DNA of 64,000 nt from Papaver somniferum (taxonomy: Eukaryota > Streptophyta > Magnoliopsida > Ranunculales > Papaveraceae), in the NCBI RefSeq assembly GCF_003573695.1, contig NC_039359.1, forward strand, positions 137,727,939 to 137,791,938, read 5' to 3'. The position numbers were made by a program, and so were the translations under genes. Below the pieces are notes generated by a model that saw only the letters and a program-made list of their open reading frames with translations, was not told where the DNA came from and did no database searches. Below are positions 12,711-24,521 of the stretch, in pieces. Within the stretch, counting starts at the first letter, position 1. Each line of letters begins with the position of its first letter.

Positions 12711-14668
12711 ATTTGCAAACAAAACATCCAAGAATAGATGTTGAAGACTTAATTAAGAGTTTATGAATGATACGGAGTTTCGGTTTGTCTCAAACTCAAA
12801 TGCTAAACCAGAAATCGTTGGAGATTCAGATTAAGAAAACAACGAGAAATGTAAGATATTGTTTTTGGTTAAAAATGGATGAATGACTTAGTTTGGTTAT
12901 GTATATGATTCTAATTGTGGGGTCTCTATGCGTTTCATGTTTGCAGGGTACAATTGGCTAAAAAGGGGGTTGGAAACGATCTGCAAAATTATATGAAAGG
13001 GATTGTGGAGCTCACAAGAGGATGCTATACAACAGATGTTTTGTTACTGCTGGTAACATTTCTTTACCAATGATTCGTTTAATTGTTAACAGATGGGGAT
13101 TATTTACAAATCGCGAGGACAGGTACCAAGAGTGAGGGGAAGGTCCTGAAAAGCACATGCTGATTGGGTTGACTTTACCATTGCTTTTAACAAGACTATG
13201 GTCTTTCTAATTGTAAATAATAGTCAGGAATCAACTAAATTAGCAAGAGGTGGTTGAAAAGGTGCATCTTTGGAAGACTACTTGTGAAAACAATTGAAGT
13301 TCTTGGGTATTTCATCAGGTGTTATAGTTTTTGTTTCTTTAATGCTGCTACACTTTTTAAGTAAGCAAAAGTTACTTTTCATTATTGTTTACTTATCAAA
13401 ACCTCGCACCTGAATTCTGCAGTTAGCATCAATGAGCATACAAGGAGAATATAATGAGAACTTCAAATGAGTTCTTATTACATTACAGGTTAGTGAACTA
13501 TAATGGAATTGGATTCCTTCAAATGGTTTAGTTACTTTACGTTTTTTTTGTCTCCTCATATATCAGAACCTTGTACCTGAATTGTGCAGTGAACATCAAG
13601 GAGAACACAAGGAGGTGAAAATACTGGAAATGGTTTTGTTGCTCGCCTGGGTATGATCCACAATGAAATAACTGATATCCTTTACTTTACTTATACCCCA
13701 ATCTGATTTCAAAAGTAAGACTTTATGGTGGTATGATGCTTGTGATTGAAAGCATATAATTTTGATTTGTAAAATATAAAGTTTCATACTAATAGATGAG
13801 TTCACTTGTAATCTTTACCGCTATTCACTAAAACATGACGGAAAACCTCCAAATTGTTAGAAAAAGACAAATTCTTTTTATAGTTTCTATTTTGTAGAAA
13901 ATACGATAATCGATCTACACTGCTAAATCTTGTTGTCGAATACAATTTGTTGTGAACTGTCACTGAAAGCACATAAGTTTCTTTGATATTTATATGTGTG
14001 TGTTGACCTTAATTCTGTATAATTCTAATAGTGCAATAACAAAGCAAATGTTATTTCTTTATCTGTGACTGTGATCTGGCTTGTAAATAAGCTCATATAG
14101 ATTCTTATAGAATAGCATAATCCTAGAGCTCTTATACTCTAGCTTCCCTACCTATCATTATTTTTGTTACCCGAGGAACAAATTTATTTAAACATCTAAG
14201 TCTTCTACTCTCCTTGTAAATTTACTTCCCTGTATATTATGTGTTGGGATTTGATTAACTAAGTTATTTCCTAGGAGTTTCTCTTAGGAAGGTATTAAGA
14301 CTAATAATCTTATTGTTCATTATCTAATTCAGATTGGTTGCTTACACTGCTTATTATCCTGGTGGGAAGGCCACAACATATGACTTTATGATTAGTGGGG
14401 GAAAATATTTGTCAACTTATATAACAAGTAAGATGACACTCCAAATATACAACTTCCTAATTGCCATTCTTTGTTTAAGAACTAAGTGAATGATGATGAC
14501 TGAGATCATACTCCAAATATCTGTGCAGATATTTCGAAGTTGTACAGTAACCATGATTTCCTTATTTTGATTCAATATCTGTTGTGTATCATTTTTTTTT
14601 CTTGTTCAACAATTTTATAGTTATTTCATCTCTTATGATACTCAAGTCCAAACTTGTTTAGCGGTGCA
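12711..14668 (+). other. CACTA interior without recognised gene
   Basis: The stretch is AT-rich, with several intron-like T-rich tracts followed by AG and short exon-like pieces (for example near 12950-13050 and 14330-14400), but no frame or motif could be assigned. It may contain further captured gene pieces too decayed to recognise by eye. Confidence 0.3.
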
Positions 14669-15113
14669 GGTGGTGGAACATATTGCGCATTTGAAGCTAT
14701 AAGCTTGATGGGATTTATTGAAGATGACGTTTTGTCCAAAGGGACAACATCTTCTGTTATTGATATGAAATCGTTGTTGGAATGGTGAATTTTCTGTCAT
14801 ATTACTACTAATACAAATATTTTGAGGTCCAAATAGTATTTATGTATTCTGAGTTACTAATTAAGTATAAGCTGACTACTCTGTTGACATTTCATTCTGC
14901 AGAGGCAAACAATTGGTGGTGAGTTACAAGGATGAGCGAACAAGGCGACTGACACCTTTATGCATTTTGGTAAAAGACTCCGGAAATACTGAGCTGAGTT
15001 GGTACCTTTGCATGTGTTTTTAGTTGACAAGTGTTGTTTGTGTTTGCACAGGATTGGTGGCATACTTAGAGTCTTGGGGGTTCAGAACTTCCATGACAGT
15101 GGAGTCGTATGAG
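14669..15113 (+). pseudogene. Geranylgeranyltransferase-I beta subunit fragment captured by CACTA
   Basis: Three exons are seen. The first, about 14669-14784, encodes GGTYCAFEAISLMGFIEDDV and then a VIDMKSLLEW stretch. The second, about 14903-14970, encodes RQTIGGELQG, a stop, and ANKATDTFMHFG. The third, from about 15052, encodes IGGILRVLGV. This order and spacing match the C-terminal half of the protein geranylgeranyltransferase type I beta subunit (prenyltransferase alpha-alpha toroid), including the GGTYC and DT(C/F) segments that line the zinc and substrate site. In the intact enzyme this subunit attaches geranylgeranyl to CaaX proteins in the cytosol. Retained introns, a stop codon and a missing remainder make this a captured, non-functional fragment. 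It lies about 2 kb downstream of the EF2 piece in the same orientation. Confidence 0.82.
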
Positions 15114-15209
15114 AAATTATGCTTACATGTGAATCCTAGGTGACGTTGCTTCTCTGTGCATATGAGCACATGTTATTATTCAATTCTTGGTGTGATTATA
15201 TAACTGTCG

Positions 15210-17442
15210 CTAGGTATCACCCCGGCCTACGGCCGGGGCTCAACCTTTTAGAGTTCTGTTTATTGTTTGGTCGGTCGGCCAGTGTCTTCCCATATTTTAG
15301 TCCATCTATAATAGTCGGGAGTATATTTAGTTAGTCCGGTCAATACCAAAACAATCATGATATTTTGTTGGTCGTGTCATATTATACTGTGTTAGTTAGT
15401 AGGGTCATAATAGCGTGTTCAATTAGGTGGGTCATAGTAGCCGGGCCTACGGTCCCGACCGTGGATTAGAAAATTTAAAGGCAAATATGATATCCGCATT
15501 AAAATTAGCCGTGATTAGGTAAAATCTATAGAGTCTTCAAATTATATATTTTTTTTTGGTAAAATCAGAAAGGATATTTATAGTTAGTGCATGAAAACTT
15601 TCAAGGAAACCGACACGCATTAGGAAATGTTGACTCGAGTCACATAAGGAAATGTTGAGTCTCGTTTTGCATCGGGCCGGGGCATAATCCCTGCCGTCTA
15701 AAACAAAATATTAAAAGAAGATTATCTCACGAACCGACGGACGTAAATATCTCTCAAAATTATATGTCTGAAACGGACGGATGGATAGAAATCTCGCCAA
15801 CTATCTTTCTCAGCCGTCGGATTGCCGAAATCAAGGGTCGTCTATTACCCAAGATAGACATCACTTCTTTTTATAACAACCTTATTATTACTTCAAAGTC
15901 ATATATTCTTATATCGTGGCATCAATCCCGAACGTCCAAAATAATAAAATCCCCGTCATATATACAACGGACGGATGTACATTTCGCGAACTAACGGTCC
16001 AAGCGGCAGAATGGCCAAAGTCAATGTTTGGATCTGTCCCAAGGCTAATTTGTAATATGCGAGAATCTAATATCTCTATACATGGTTATAAAATTGTACG
16101 TAGAATATTAGTAAACTACACCGAGTTTGTTTGTCCATTTTGCTGTACAACTTTGTCTCCATTCAGCAATTTGTACATTTGCATCCTCAAAGGTCTGATT
16201 GATCGAGTCAAACTTTTAGGATGTTCATTTTTTATGTTTTTGGGCAAGGTTTTATGCTTGCTCCTCGTGCTTTCTTTGAATTGCAAATTAAATTATGTCA
16301 TTGGGCATTTAATTTGCAAGAGATGATTTCATGGGGTGCTATTCGTGTTTTTGAGTTTGTGTCTATTTGGTAACATTTTCTTTTTGCCTTGTCTTAATTT
16401 GCTGCGAAAGGAAGAGAATGAAGCACCAGCTTGCACCCGGGTGAAGCTTCCTGCCCAACAACTTTCTTCAATTCCTTACTTTACCTTACCATAACTTAGT
16501 TAGTTTAACTTGATACCTAGTACATATATAGATACTGTGATATTGTGCTAATGTCCTACGGCTGTCTACATTTTTTTTGAAAAAAAAAATTGCGAATTTT
16601 TTTGCATTGGTTTCCTTTTTTGTTTGTTGTTTTCCCTTGTAGATGAAACGTAAGTATCTCTCAAAACGTAGTCAGATAAAGAAATTTGAATATATCCCTC
16701 TCCCATATTTTTATTAGGAAACGTAGTTAACGTGGTATATTTTTCCCGATATATAATGGTCAAGACATCTTATTATGGAAGCATAGTCAAATCAGGAAAC
16801 CCAACAATCCGACAGACGTCTATATAGAACATATAACGAATCGATCCACACCGTGGGATGACGAAATCGATGGTCGGATTTATTATGCTACACACACAGC
16901 ACTTCTTTTTATAATATAGATTTGTTGCGAAAGGAAGAGAATGAAGCACCAGGTTGCACCCGGGTGAAGCTTCCTGCCCAACAACTTTCTCCAATTCCTT
17001 ACTTTACCTTACCATAACTTAGTTAGTTTAACTTGATACCTAATACATATATAGATACTGTGATATTGTGCTAATGTCCTACGGCTGTCTACATTTCTTT
17101 TGAAAAAAAATTTGCGAAATTTTTTGCATTGGTTTCCTTTTTTGTTTTTTGTTTTCCCTTGTAGATGAAACGTAAGTATCTCTCAAAACGTAGTCAGATA
17201 AGGAAATTTGAATATATCCCTCTCCCATATTTTTATTAGGAAACGTAGTTAACGTGGTATTTTTTTCCTGATATATAATGGTCAAGACATCTTATTATGG
17301 AAGCATAGTCAAATCAGGAAACCCAACAATCCGATGGACGTCTATATAGAACATATGACGAATCTATCCACGCCGTGGGGTGACGAAATCGATGGTCGGA
17401 TTTATCAGGATACACACAAAACACTTCTTTTTATAATATAGA
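15210..17442 (-). mobile_element. Helitron-like non-autonomous element
   Basis: On the minus strand it begins TCTATATTATAAAAAGAAG after a host A. It ends with a GC-rich hairpin (CCCCGGCC, loop TAC, GGCCGGGG at 15220-15238) six bases before CTAG (15213-15210). A TC start, a hairpin near the end, CTRR and no TSD are Helitron features. The base after CTAG is C where T is expected, so the 3' border is less certain. No Rep/helicase frame was seen. Part of the interior is duplicated (16401-17442). A 136-codon open frame at 15916-16326 has no recognised domain. Confidence 0.6.
16401..17442. repeat. Tandem duplication of about 523 bp at the Helitron-like 5' end
   Basis: 16401-16923 and 16924-17442 are two head-to-tail copies with scattered substitutions. 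Each ends in the same TTTTTATAATATAGATT sequence that forms the 5' terminus of the Helitron-like element on the minus strand. The element therefore has two consecutive 5' termini. Confidence 0.9.
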
Positions 17443-17444
17443 TT

Positions 17445-18470
17445 ATATCAATATCAAATGAGAAGTTAATTGCAATCCCACAGGTGTTAATGGCCAAATT
17501 TGAACATCCCAGGTTCAAATTCGAACCTAGGAGTGAGTACCTGTTGTGGAAATTCCTCTCTATACTAGAAACTCTTCGTCAGTCTGAATTTTGTGTTACT
17601 TGGTCCCTTAATCTATATTTTCTCAAATTCAATATTCACTTGATAGACTTTTAACTTTGTTCTGCAGTTCAAAGACTTCAGAAATCATTATGCTTTGGAC
17701 TTTTTCGATCGTGATATACAGGTAAAGTATTTATTCACTATTTTTTAGTTCTTATCATCCTAAAATACAACCTTTGTTAGGGGAAGTTTAGGTCTGATCA
17801 CTGTTTGTAATGTTAGGGGACAACATATGTCGTGCTTGCAGGGATTTTTTACGCCTTGACTTGAGCTGACTATGTATTTTTATTTCTTAGTTCTAGAGAG
17901 GTAATCCATTTATCTCTACAAATATTTGACTTCAGTTAATGAAAAAATGTCTTACGAAATATAATAGATAGGAAAGAAAGGTGGCTTACAGAAGTCCAAT
18001 CTCATAATAACATCTTACACATTTTACATGTACTATGCAGCACACTCGTAGATAAAGAAACCTTGAATTGAGTTGATGGTTTGTATTTCCAATTCAAGCG
18101 ACTCGAAAGAAATTTGGCTTTGTAAACTCCAGGTACTTGAATAACAACCACTTTATGGAACACAGATCGCATTGGATGTGCGTAGTTTATTAGAATCCGG
18201 ATAGTTTGCAGAGGATATGTATAGTTTGCTTATTGAAAGTAAGAAAATTCAATTGTGTTTCAGATTTATTTGTATTTCAGGATAGTTTGCTGAGAATATG
18301 TATTGTTTGAAATAAGAAAATTCAATTGTGTTTCGGTTTATTTGTATTTCAGGCCTGTAAACTGAAAGTCCAGGTCCATGATACTGAACTGTATTGCGGG
18401 CTTGTAAACTGGAATCCCGGGTCCATGAAAATGGTCTGGGCTATCCATTTTTTTAATTGAAATTTAAAGA
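17445..18470 (+). other. CACTA interior without recognised gene
   Basis: Short exon-like stretches (for example around 17660-17720, followed by GTAAAG) suggest decayed gene sequence, but nothing could be named. A 60-bp motif containing GTATTTCAGG recurs near 18240-18350. Confidence 0.3.
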
Positions 18471-18886
18471 AATGTCACAGATTTAACTGTTACAACAAAT
18501 GTAACTAAAAAGAACCATTTGTCATTATCTTGGTGTGCATATTAACATGATGACACGTGTCCACAAAGATTATAGTGTTCTGTGTTTGTGACAAAAGTGA
18601 CACGTGTCATTCAATTAATTGTTACGAATTTGGAGTAACATTTAAAATCGTTAAAATAATTGTTGCAAATAAAACACGTGTCGCACCCAGAAAATTATGT
18701 CAATTGTTACTATTAACTATTGTAACGGCAAGTAAAGGTGGCTCTATTTTATCATTGTAACAGAAAAAAACGTTGCAAACATTTATAACAATATTAGTCA
18801 CAGCGTTTCTGCAACGACATATATGTGTTACAAATTTAATTAGTAACATATATACCGTGTGACAAAAACCTGGATTTGGTGTAGTG
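18471..18886. repeat. Right subterminal region of the CACTA element
   Basis: Multiple short motifs of the kind GACACGTGTC, TTGTTAC and TGTAACG occur in both orientations up to the terminal inverted repeat. The left end (5320-5420) has matching GTAACAG/GTCACAG motifs. Such arrays are where CACTA transposases bind. Confidence 0.6.
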
Positions 18887-18930
18887 ATGGATGATCGCAC
18901 TGTTGAAAAAGAGCTCAAACGAGCCAAGAC

Positions 18931-19900
18931 CGACCATAACGGTCTCAAATTCATCACATCCGCCCAACTTAGCTGGCCTAATTGGACGGTCTAGATCTTC
19001 CTTCGAATGATCAGAAGGGTGCTTGCATGTTCACCGACGACCCAACTTCGTCCTTGGTCGATCGACTTGCTCATGGCAATCCAAGAGCGCATCAAACTGC
19101 TTGATCAAACTAGGGTGAATGCGCTGTTTTGAAAACCCTAGTTTGCGTTGCGGCAGCATGCTACTGTCGTAAATCGATCACATCCGTCCAACATAGCCAG
19201 CCTAGTTGGACGGCTTAGATCGTGTTTCGGACGATCAAAGCGGTGCCAACGTGATTTCTGGCGGCTCATCTCCATTCCCAGCTGATCGAACTACATGCGG
19301 TGATCTAGAAGCATGTCGAAACGTTTGCCCAAAGTAGCACGATCACGCGCTTATAAAAACCTAAATTGAATAAGCGGCGTTACACAACTGTCGCAAATCG
19401 TTCACGGCCGTCCATCTTCGCATGCCTAGTCGGACGACCTAGATATAATTTCAGGAGGCTAACGAGATGCTTGCACACTCACCAGCAACCCATCTGTGCG
19501 TATACCTAATCGGCCTGTCTAAATTAGTGGAAACACCATAAATCGATTGGCCCAATGGAAGGGTGGTCGCGCGGCTTCAAACCCAAAATACTATCAACTG
19601 CAGCATACAACTGCCGCAAATCATCTCGTCCGTCCAACTTTGCTATCTTAGTCGGACGGCTTAGATCGGATTCTAGATGACCAACAGGGTGAGGCGGTGA
19701 TCACTGGCCACCCCTCTTCCATGAGAAGCGATCGGCCAGGCCAAGGCTCTCCCATGTGTCCTTGAACGATCACTCAAAAGTGGCCATTCGCGCTACTTGT
19801 ATGATTCAACAACAGTCATTAACTGCCGCAAATCGTCTCAGCCACTCAACTTGGATAGCTGATTTTAGCGATCCAGATCTAACCTGGATCGACTGATAGG
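18931..19900 (+). repeat. About 220-bp degenerate tandem repeats inside element A LTR
   Basis: Five modules start near 18945, 19170, 19392, 19613 and 19826. Each contains CGCAAATC, then CCGTCCAACTT and about 12-15 bases later TAGTCGGACGGC, which can pair as a CCGTCC/GGACGG hairpin. The same series occurs in the 3' LTR at about 25250-26160. Role unknown; probably a repeated U3 promoter module. Confidence 0.75.
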
Positions 19901-20457
19901 ATTTTAGAATGGCTACCAGTCGCCACTCTCCTATAGGGCCTGACCTGCCACTCCCTGAAAGAGGACGTTCACGCTCCTTTTAAGACGCTAAGCTCCGCGA
20001 CTAACTTAGACAACCTCGAAAACAATGATGCTTCATGAACATCAATTATTTTCAGATGCTTGTTTAAAAGCGATGTTTTATATACATCGATTATAAACAA
20101 TGTTTTATAAATATTGATTCCACAAATAATTATATTATTTGAACCAAAAGCACTATGTGCTTCTTTCAGCGGCAAGTCTCACGACTTGACCCATTTACTC
20201 GAGACATCAAACATGTCACAAACTGGGGGATGTTTATTGGGGTATTGGTCTGGTGGTTTACGGCATGCGGCGTGCAACGCGCCCATTACGAGAAAGTGTC
20301 AGGAAATGACGGGCAGTTAACAGAAAGTAGTGGGTGAAAGGTGACCAGTCTTCCCTCATAATGGAAACGTGATAATCACCACCTTTCACACAACCCCACT
20401 TCTCCCCTACGTAACTGCCTCCACTTCCTACGAGATCAAGGTGCGCTCAATGACTTG

Positions 20458-20466
20458 TATAAATAG
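20458..20466 (+). promoter_or_regulatory. TATA box of element A 5' LTR
   Basis: TATAAATAG lies about 340 bp before the LTR end, with the same sequence at 26768-26776 in the 3' LTR. This fixes the direction of transcription as plus. Confidence 0.6.
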
Positions 20467-20887
20467 GATTTCAACCTATTTCAACACAACTAAGTGTTAT
20501 AAACGCAGGTATCCAGAAACCATATTATGATACAAGTCATAAAACAGCCACACCTTCATAATTCAACGTTCTGATCTCATACACCTTCTTCGCTTCCCTC
20601 CCTAAGATCAACCCTTCTCCTTCACTTTGTGACCGAATTGAATCTGAAACGGCCATTTCTTGGTTTAGGCCAGAGTCTTACAGATTGATCTCTTTAATCT
20701 AAAAGTAATCCCATGCAGTGCATTTGTTTAGGGTTTGAATTCGTTTCTCATCAACACACCCAAATTTACCATTTCCAGGAGAATCAGTTTTTACCCCAAA
20801 ACAACTAGTGACCACAGTGGGAGATTGATCTTTCGGTTGAAAAAATCATTTTCCGAATTCTATTTTCGATTTTCTAAATTTCTCAAG

Positions 20888-21319
20888 ATGGTTGATCTTA
20901 GGAATGGCTCAGAAACCCTCAATCCCAATTTTACTTCTCCTAGCAATGACAATATTTCACATGTTATTCCTGAATCCGTTCTTTCATTCAAAACCCTTGT
21001 CGAAGCTATGGAGTCTCAATATTTAATAACTATTCACAATTTGATGAAAATCCTGAATGATATTGTCAGGAATCAAGCTACTATTGTCAAGACGCAAGAC
21101 GAAGTATTTACGCTTTTGAAAGTCCTCATGGATCAACTATCAAAGGAACCCACACGTATTCATTCTGGAGGAAACGCTATCAACAATTCATTTTGGGTCA
21201 ATGCTGATGATAATAGTCCTTCTTCCAAGATTCATATTCCTATTCCTGGTGAGGAAGATGAAGCTTATGGTCACGTTGAATGGAAAGGTAGCCACCAACC
21301 TAACTTGTCTACTCGTTAA
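20888..21319 (+). CDS. Element A gag-like N-terminal ORF
   Basis: A 143-residue frame begins MVDLRNGSETLNPN about 85 bp after the 5' LTR and ends at a stop at 21317-21319. The middle (residues about 45-90) is predicted helical and contains a run of hydrophobic heptads (MKILNDIVRNQATIV), typical of the N-terminal part of plant Ty3/gypsy gag. No enzymatic motif is present. Coding continues in other frames to about 22158, so the original gag was longer and is now broken. The start is the first Met after the LTR; the open frame extends upstream into the LTR without a better start. Confidence 0.5.
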   Translation: MVDLRNGSETLNPNFTSPSNDNISHVIPESVLSFKTLVEAMESQYLITIHNLMKILNDIVRNQATIVKTQDEVFTLLKVLMDQLSKEPTRIHSGGNAINNSFWVNADDNSPSSKIHIPIPGEEDEAYGHVEWKGSHQPNLSTR

Positions 21320-21328
21320 GATCAAGAG

Positions 21329-22158
21329 ATGTTTCCTCATCAGAGTCCTCGCAATGATGAGGTGATTTCATTATGTGTGTCTTTCCTGGAAAATATCAAT
21401 TCCCATATTGCATCAGAAGCTGCTAAGAGATCCGCTGCTGCTTTACTCAGTCGATCCGAACCGTCCCAGAATGAAAAAGCTCGTAAAAATCTTCAGGAAA
21501 ACAGGCGTCCTTCCAATAAAAGATCCAACCTCCAATCAATCTCTAATAAAAGAGGAAAGAGAAAAGGTCCAACAGTGGAACAATAACTCAAACGTGCAGC
21601 ACCAACGCATCAGAAGGCTCCACCCCGGAAGGTCGTGGATGAGACTCCTGCACAACAACAAGAAACTGGAGATGCTGCTCCAAACTTCCCATTCCCGATC
21701 GATGAAGTGATTGAACTCCTGGAAGTATGGATTCAAGATGATGCCATTAAACTACCCCCTATCAGGTGCCCACTAACTGAGAAACAAATGACAAATCCCA
21801 AATATTGGTGTTACCACAGGTTTGTCAATCATCCAACTAATGAATGCAACAGATTGAACACATTTTTAAAGAAAAGGTAGATGCGGGGGAACTTCAATTA
21901 GGCACTGAAGGAGTTCGCAGAGACCCTCTTCCCGTCAGGAGCTGCATGATTTCTGGGTACTCCGTCCACAAAACCGTACAGTCTATGATGGAGCATTTAT
22001 GTGAGATTGTGTATTTCTCAAAAACACAATGTCAAGACATATTTGTAACCCTCAACCGTGTTGTATCAGGAAAGCGGCTGTTTCCATCCAAGGAAGCTGC
22101 TACCAAACCCCAACCTCTCCGGGAAATCACGATTGATAGATACAATTGGGACTCCTAG
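21329..22158 (+). pseudogene. Element A gag remnant
   Basis: Three short overlapping frames (21329-21586, 21635-21880, 21844-22158) form one decayed coding region. It includes a basic stretch (KRSNLQ...KRGKRKG) and the segment CYHRFVNHPTNECNRL followed by VDAGELQLG. A similar Cys-His-Cys spacing with a short linker occurs near the C-terminus of gag in Tat-type elements. At least two frameshifts separate the pieces. Confidence 0.5.
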
Positions 22159-22328
22159 CCACTTCTCACTTGAAGGATATTGAGTTTGACAGCACGCTGA
22201 TTGACGCGGCCTCCGACTTCAACATTGTAACCGTCAAGACTATGAGAGTTGCAAGGGAAAACCAAACAGAAGAAGCGTATTCTCTCCCATGAGGATAAAA
22301 CACGACTTGCAACGTTCTTTCTAGAAGG

Positions 22329-22640
22329 CGCTTCAACGTTCGCTCCAGGAGCCGCTTCAACGCTCTCTCCAAAAGCCGCTTCAACGCTCTCTCCAGAAGC
22401 CGTTTCAACGTTCACTCCAAAAGCCGCTTGAACGCCCTCTCCAGGAGCCGCTTCAACGTTTCGCACTAGCAGCCGCTTCAACGCTCTCTCCTGAAGCCGC
22501 TTCGACGCTCTCTCCAGGAGCCGCTTCGACGCTCGCTCCAGAAGCCACTTCAACGTCCTCTCCAGGAGTCGCTTCAACTTCCTCTCCAGGAGACGCTTCA
22601 ATGCTCTCTCCAGGAGCCGCTTTAACGCTCTCGCCATAAG
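22329..22640 (+). repeat. 24-bp coding minisatellite in element A
   Basis: Thirteen consecutive copies of a 24-bp unit are present (consensus CGCTTCAACGCTCTCTCCAG followed by GAGC); 312 bp is exactly 13 x 24, give or take a 1-bp slip near 22460. Since 24 is a multiple of three, it encodes an 8-residue repeat of the type ASTLSPEA on the plus strand. The long minus-strand frame here is a by-product. Confidence 0.92.
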
Positions 22641-24520
22641 CCGTAACTAAGCACCGCCTACTCAAGGCCTGCACGAAGCTTTGCATCAACAACCACATCG
22701 CTGAAAAAGTCAGATTCGACGTTTATTTCGAATTTCCTATGGAAGGGGTGCATGGGCTACCAGAAGTTTGGATACAATACAAGTTTATCAAGTGAGACTC
22801 CGCCCATTGATTAACAAATGATGGATCCAAAAGATTGCCACTTTCTTCAGTTCGTCAACCACCTTACCAGCAAATGCAATGGAAGTACGTATTTCAGGGG
22901 AAAATAAGATCAGGATAATTACACCTGGGGACTGCCAGCACGAGATGCCTTCATGTCCCTCAACCAGGTTATTTCTGACATCAGCATCATCACTGTCAAA
23001 TCTTTACGATCCGCAGGAATTTCTCAACATGAAGCCGTACACGTACACCAAAGATCCCAAAAGAAGACCCATAAATACTTATGGACGTATCACCCCTGAG
23101 CAAAGCCATATATGACGCCCCTCAGCGGCTGGATTGCTTTTAAGGGACTCGCCTGATGATCAACAATAAAACAGAACTACAGTTCCTGTGAATGTTCAGA
23201 GATTCTTCAACAAACAAGAAAATTCACATTGACTGTTGCATGAAGCACAACTGCATACGAAGAATCACGTGAATCATACTTGGGGGATCGAATACTTGCA
23301 AAAATCCCCTCACCGTCAAAAATCTCTCCAGCTCATAGAAGGAAGACAACTAGAGTGCCGCGAATTTTGATGAAGATTTCTTGTCCTCCAAAAGTACGAC
23401 GCAGAGATATATTAACATATACGGCCACGCCATCGGATCTATTCTAGTGACCAGACAGAAGTGTAACTGGGGAATGCTCATCGCATCCCATTTCATACAA
23501 CAATCCAAGATTCCGAAGATGGTTAAAAGGATGTCGCTTGGAACGAAGTCCTTGAAGACTTGATAGCAGCACATCAGTGACGGAACGCCTCTCAGCTCGT
23601 CTACTTTACCCAACGGCTCCGGAATATTTTGACCATACACGCATCCACAACATATTATTATCGCAATCTGAAGGGCAAGAATAAGCCTTAGTCCAGGCAC
23701 CAAATAACTTAAAGTCAAGGACGGATCAACAACGCAGCTACACTCTCCAAGATTATCCCTGACATGATCATTGCGGAACAAATATTTCATCCATCCACCC
23801 TAGGAGTGCAATGGAGTTTGGTAAACTTTGAATCCACTGGAGAGGTTAGATACTCATTCTTCTGGAGTCAGAACCTTATTACGCATTCTGGAAAAGATCG
23901 ATGGTATTGTTGGGTGGCTACATGCGCAAAAGAGAAACCAACACCTACCTTGAGTTCTCCTGGCTCGCCTTTCTGCTAATTATAACTATTGGAGATTGCA
24001 TTGTTGCCATTGACGCTCTCTCTACCACCTTTAGCAAAGAAAGTCATTCACACCGAGCTAAATGTCCAAGTTTGATCAGCTACTCATGGATATTACACTC
24101 ATAGATAAAATACAAAGACAAAATGAACTTACCTTGCCGCTGACGATTGGCACACTTTTGATCATGCTGCTGACAGTGACGACGAGAAGCCGACCGCTGC
24201 AGACGATAGCACAGAGCCGGACGAGTAACAAAAACAAAAGAGAGTCGAAGCCCCTTCTCATACGAACGAAGTTTCTAGAGTTTGAACAGAAGAAGGATTC
24301 CTTCTTGCTCCATGAACGGGAATAGATGGTTGGGCACAGAGCACTCATACCCCATATCTGAGATAGTAACAAACTACTACAAAAGCCACAGGCCGCGCGA
24401 TCCCGCTGTTGAAAGTCGATTTGGATTTCCCTGGTAATATCTACCTACTTCGTTTTTTCAATTTTATTTTTTGTCTGTTACCATCTAATGCTTACCCCGA
24501 AACAATGTCACAGTTACGTG
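22641..24520 (+). other. Element A internal region, decayed
   Basis: No intact coding region. Near 22814-22880 a second, diverged copy of the gag motif region seen at 21785-21850 is present (MDPKDCHFLQFVNHLTSKCN). From 22900 to 24400 short frames occur on both strands, with no protease, reverse transcriptase or integrase motif recognised. Confidence 0.5.
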
Positions 24521-24521
24521 C

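Larger units (their letters stand above)
5308..18886 (+). mobile_element. CACTA (En/Spm) transposon carrying host gene fragments
   Basis: The 13,579-bp element begins CACTACACCAAAATCAGG and ends with the inverted counterpart ...TTTGGTGTAGTG. It is flanked by the 3-bp duplication ATG (5305-5307 and 18887-18889), and the empty site is seen in the other LTR near 25205. Subterminal regions are rich in GTAACAG/GTCACAG and ACACGTGTC-like motifs. No TNP2-like transposase or TNPA-like frame was recognised, so it is probably non-autonomous. The interior carries two tandem arrays (5760-8580 and 8590-11190), fragments of EF2 and geranylgeranyltransferase-I beta genes, and a Helitron-like insertion. Strand is arbitrary and follows the captured genes. 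Confidence 0.93.
2946..20803 (+). repeat. Element A 5' LTR, split by two DNA transposons
   Basis: Pieces 2946-3323, 5013-5307 and 18890-20803 align in order with the uninterrupted 3' LTR at 24538-27114. Each junction is marked by a TSD of the inserted transposon: ATGAAAAC for hAT and ATG for CACTA. The last piece carries five degenerate repeats of about 220 bp and a TATA box at 20458. Confidence 0.9.

Noticed and set aside
22155..22698. Minus-strand frames with Leu/Arg-rich repeats over the 24-bp minisatellite
   Set aside because: They are antisense shadows of the 24-bp repeat. The plus-strand reading continues from the gag-like region and is more plausible.
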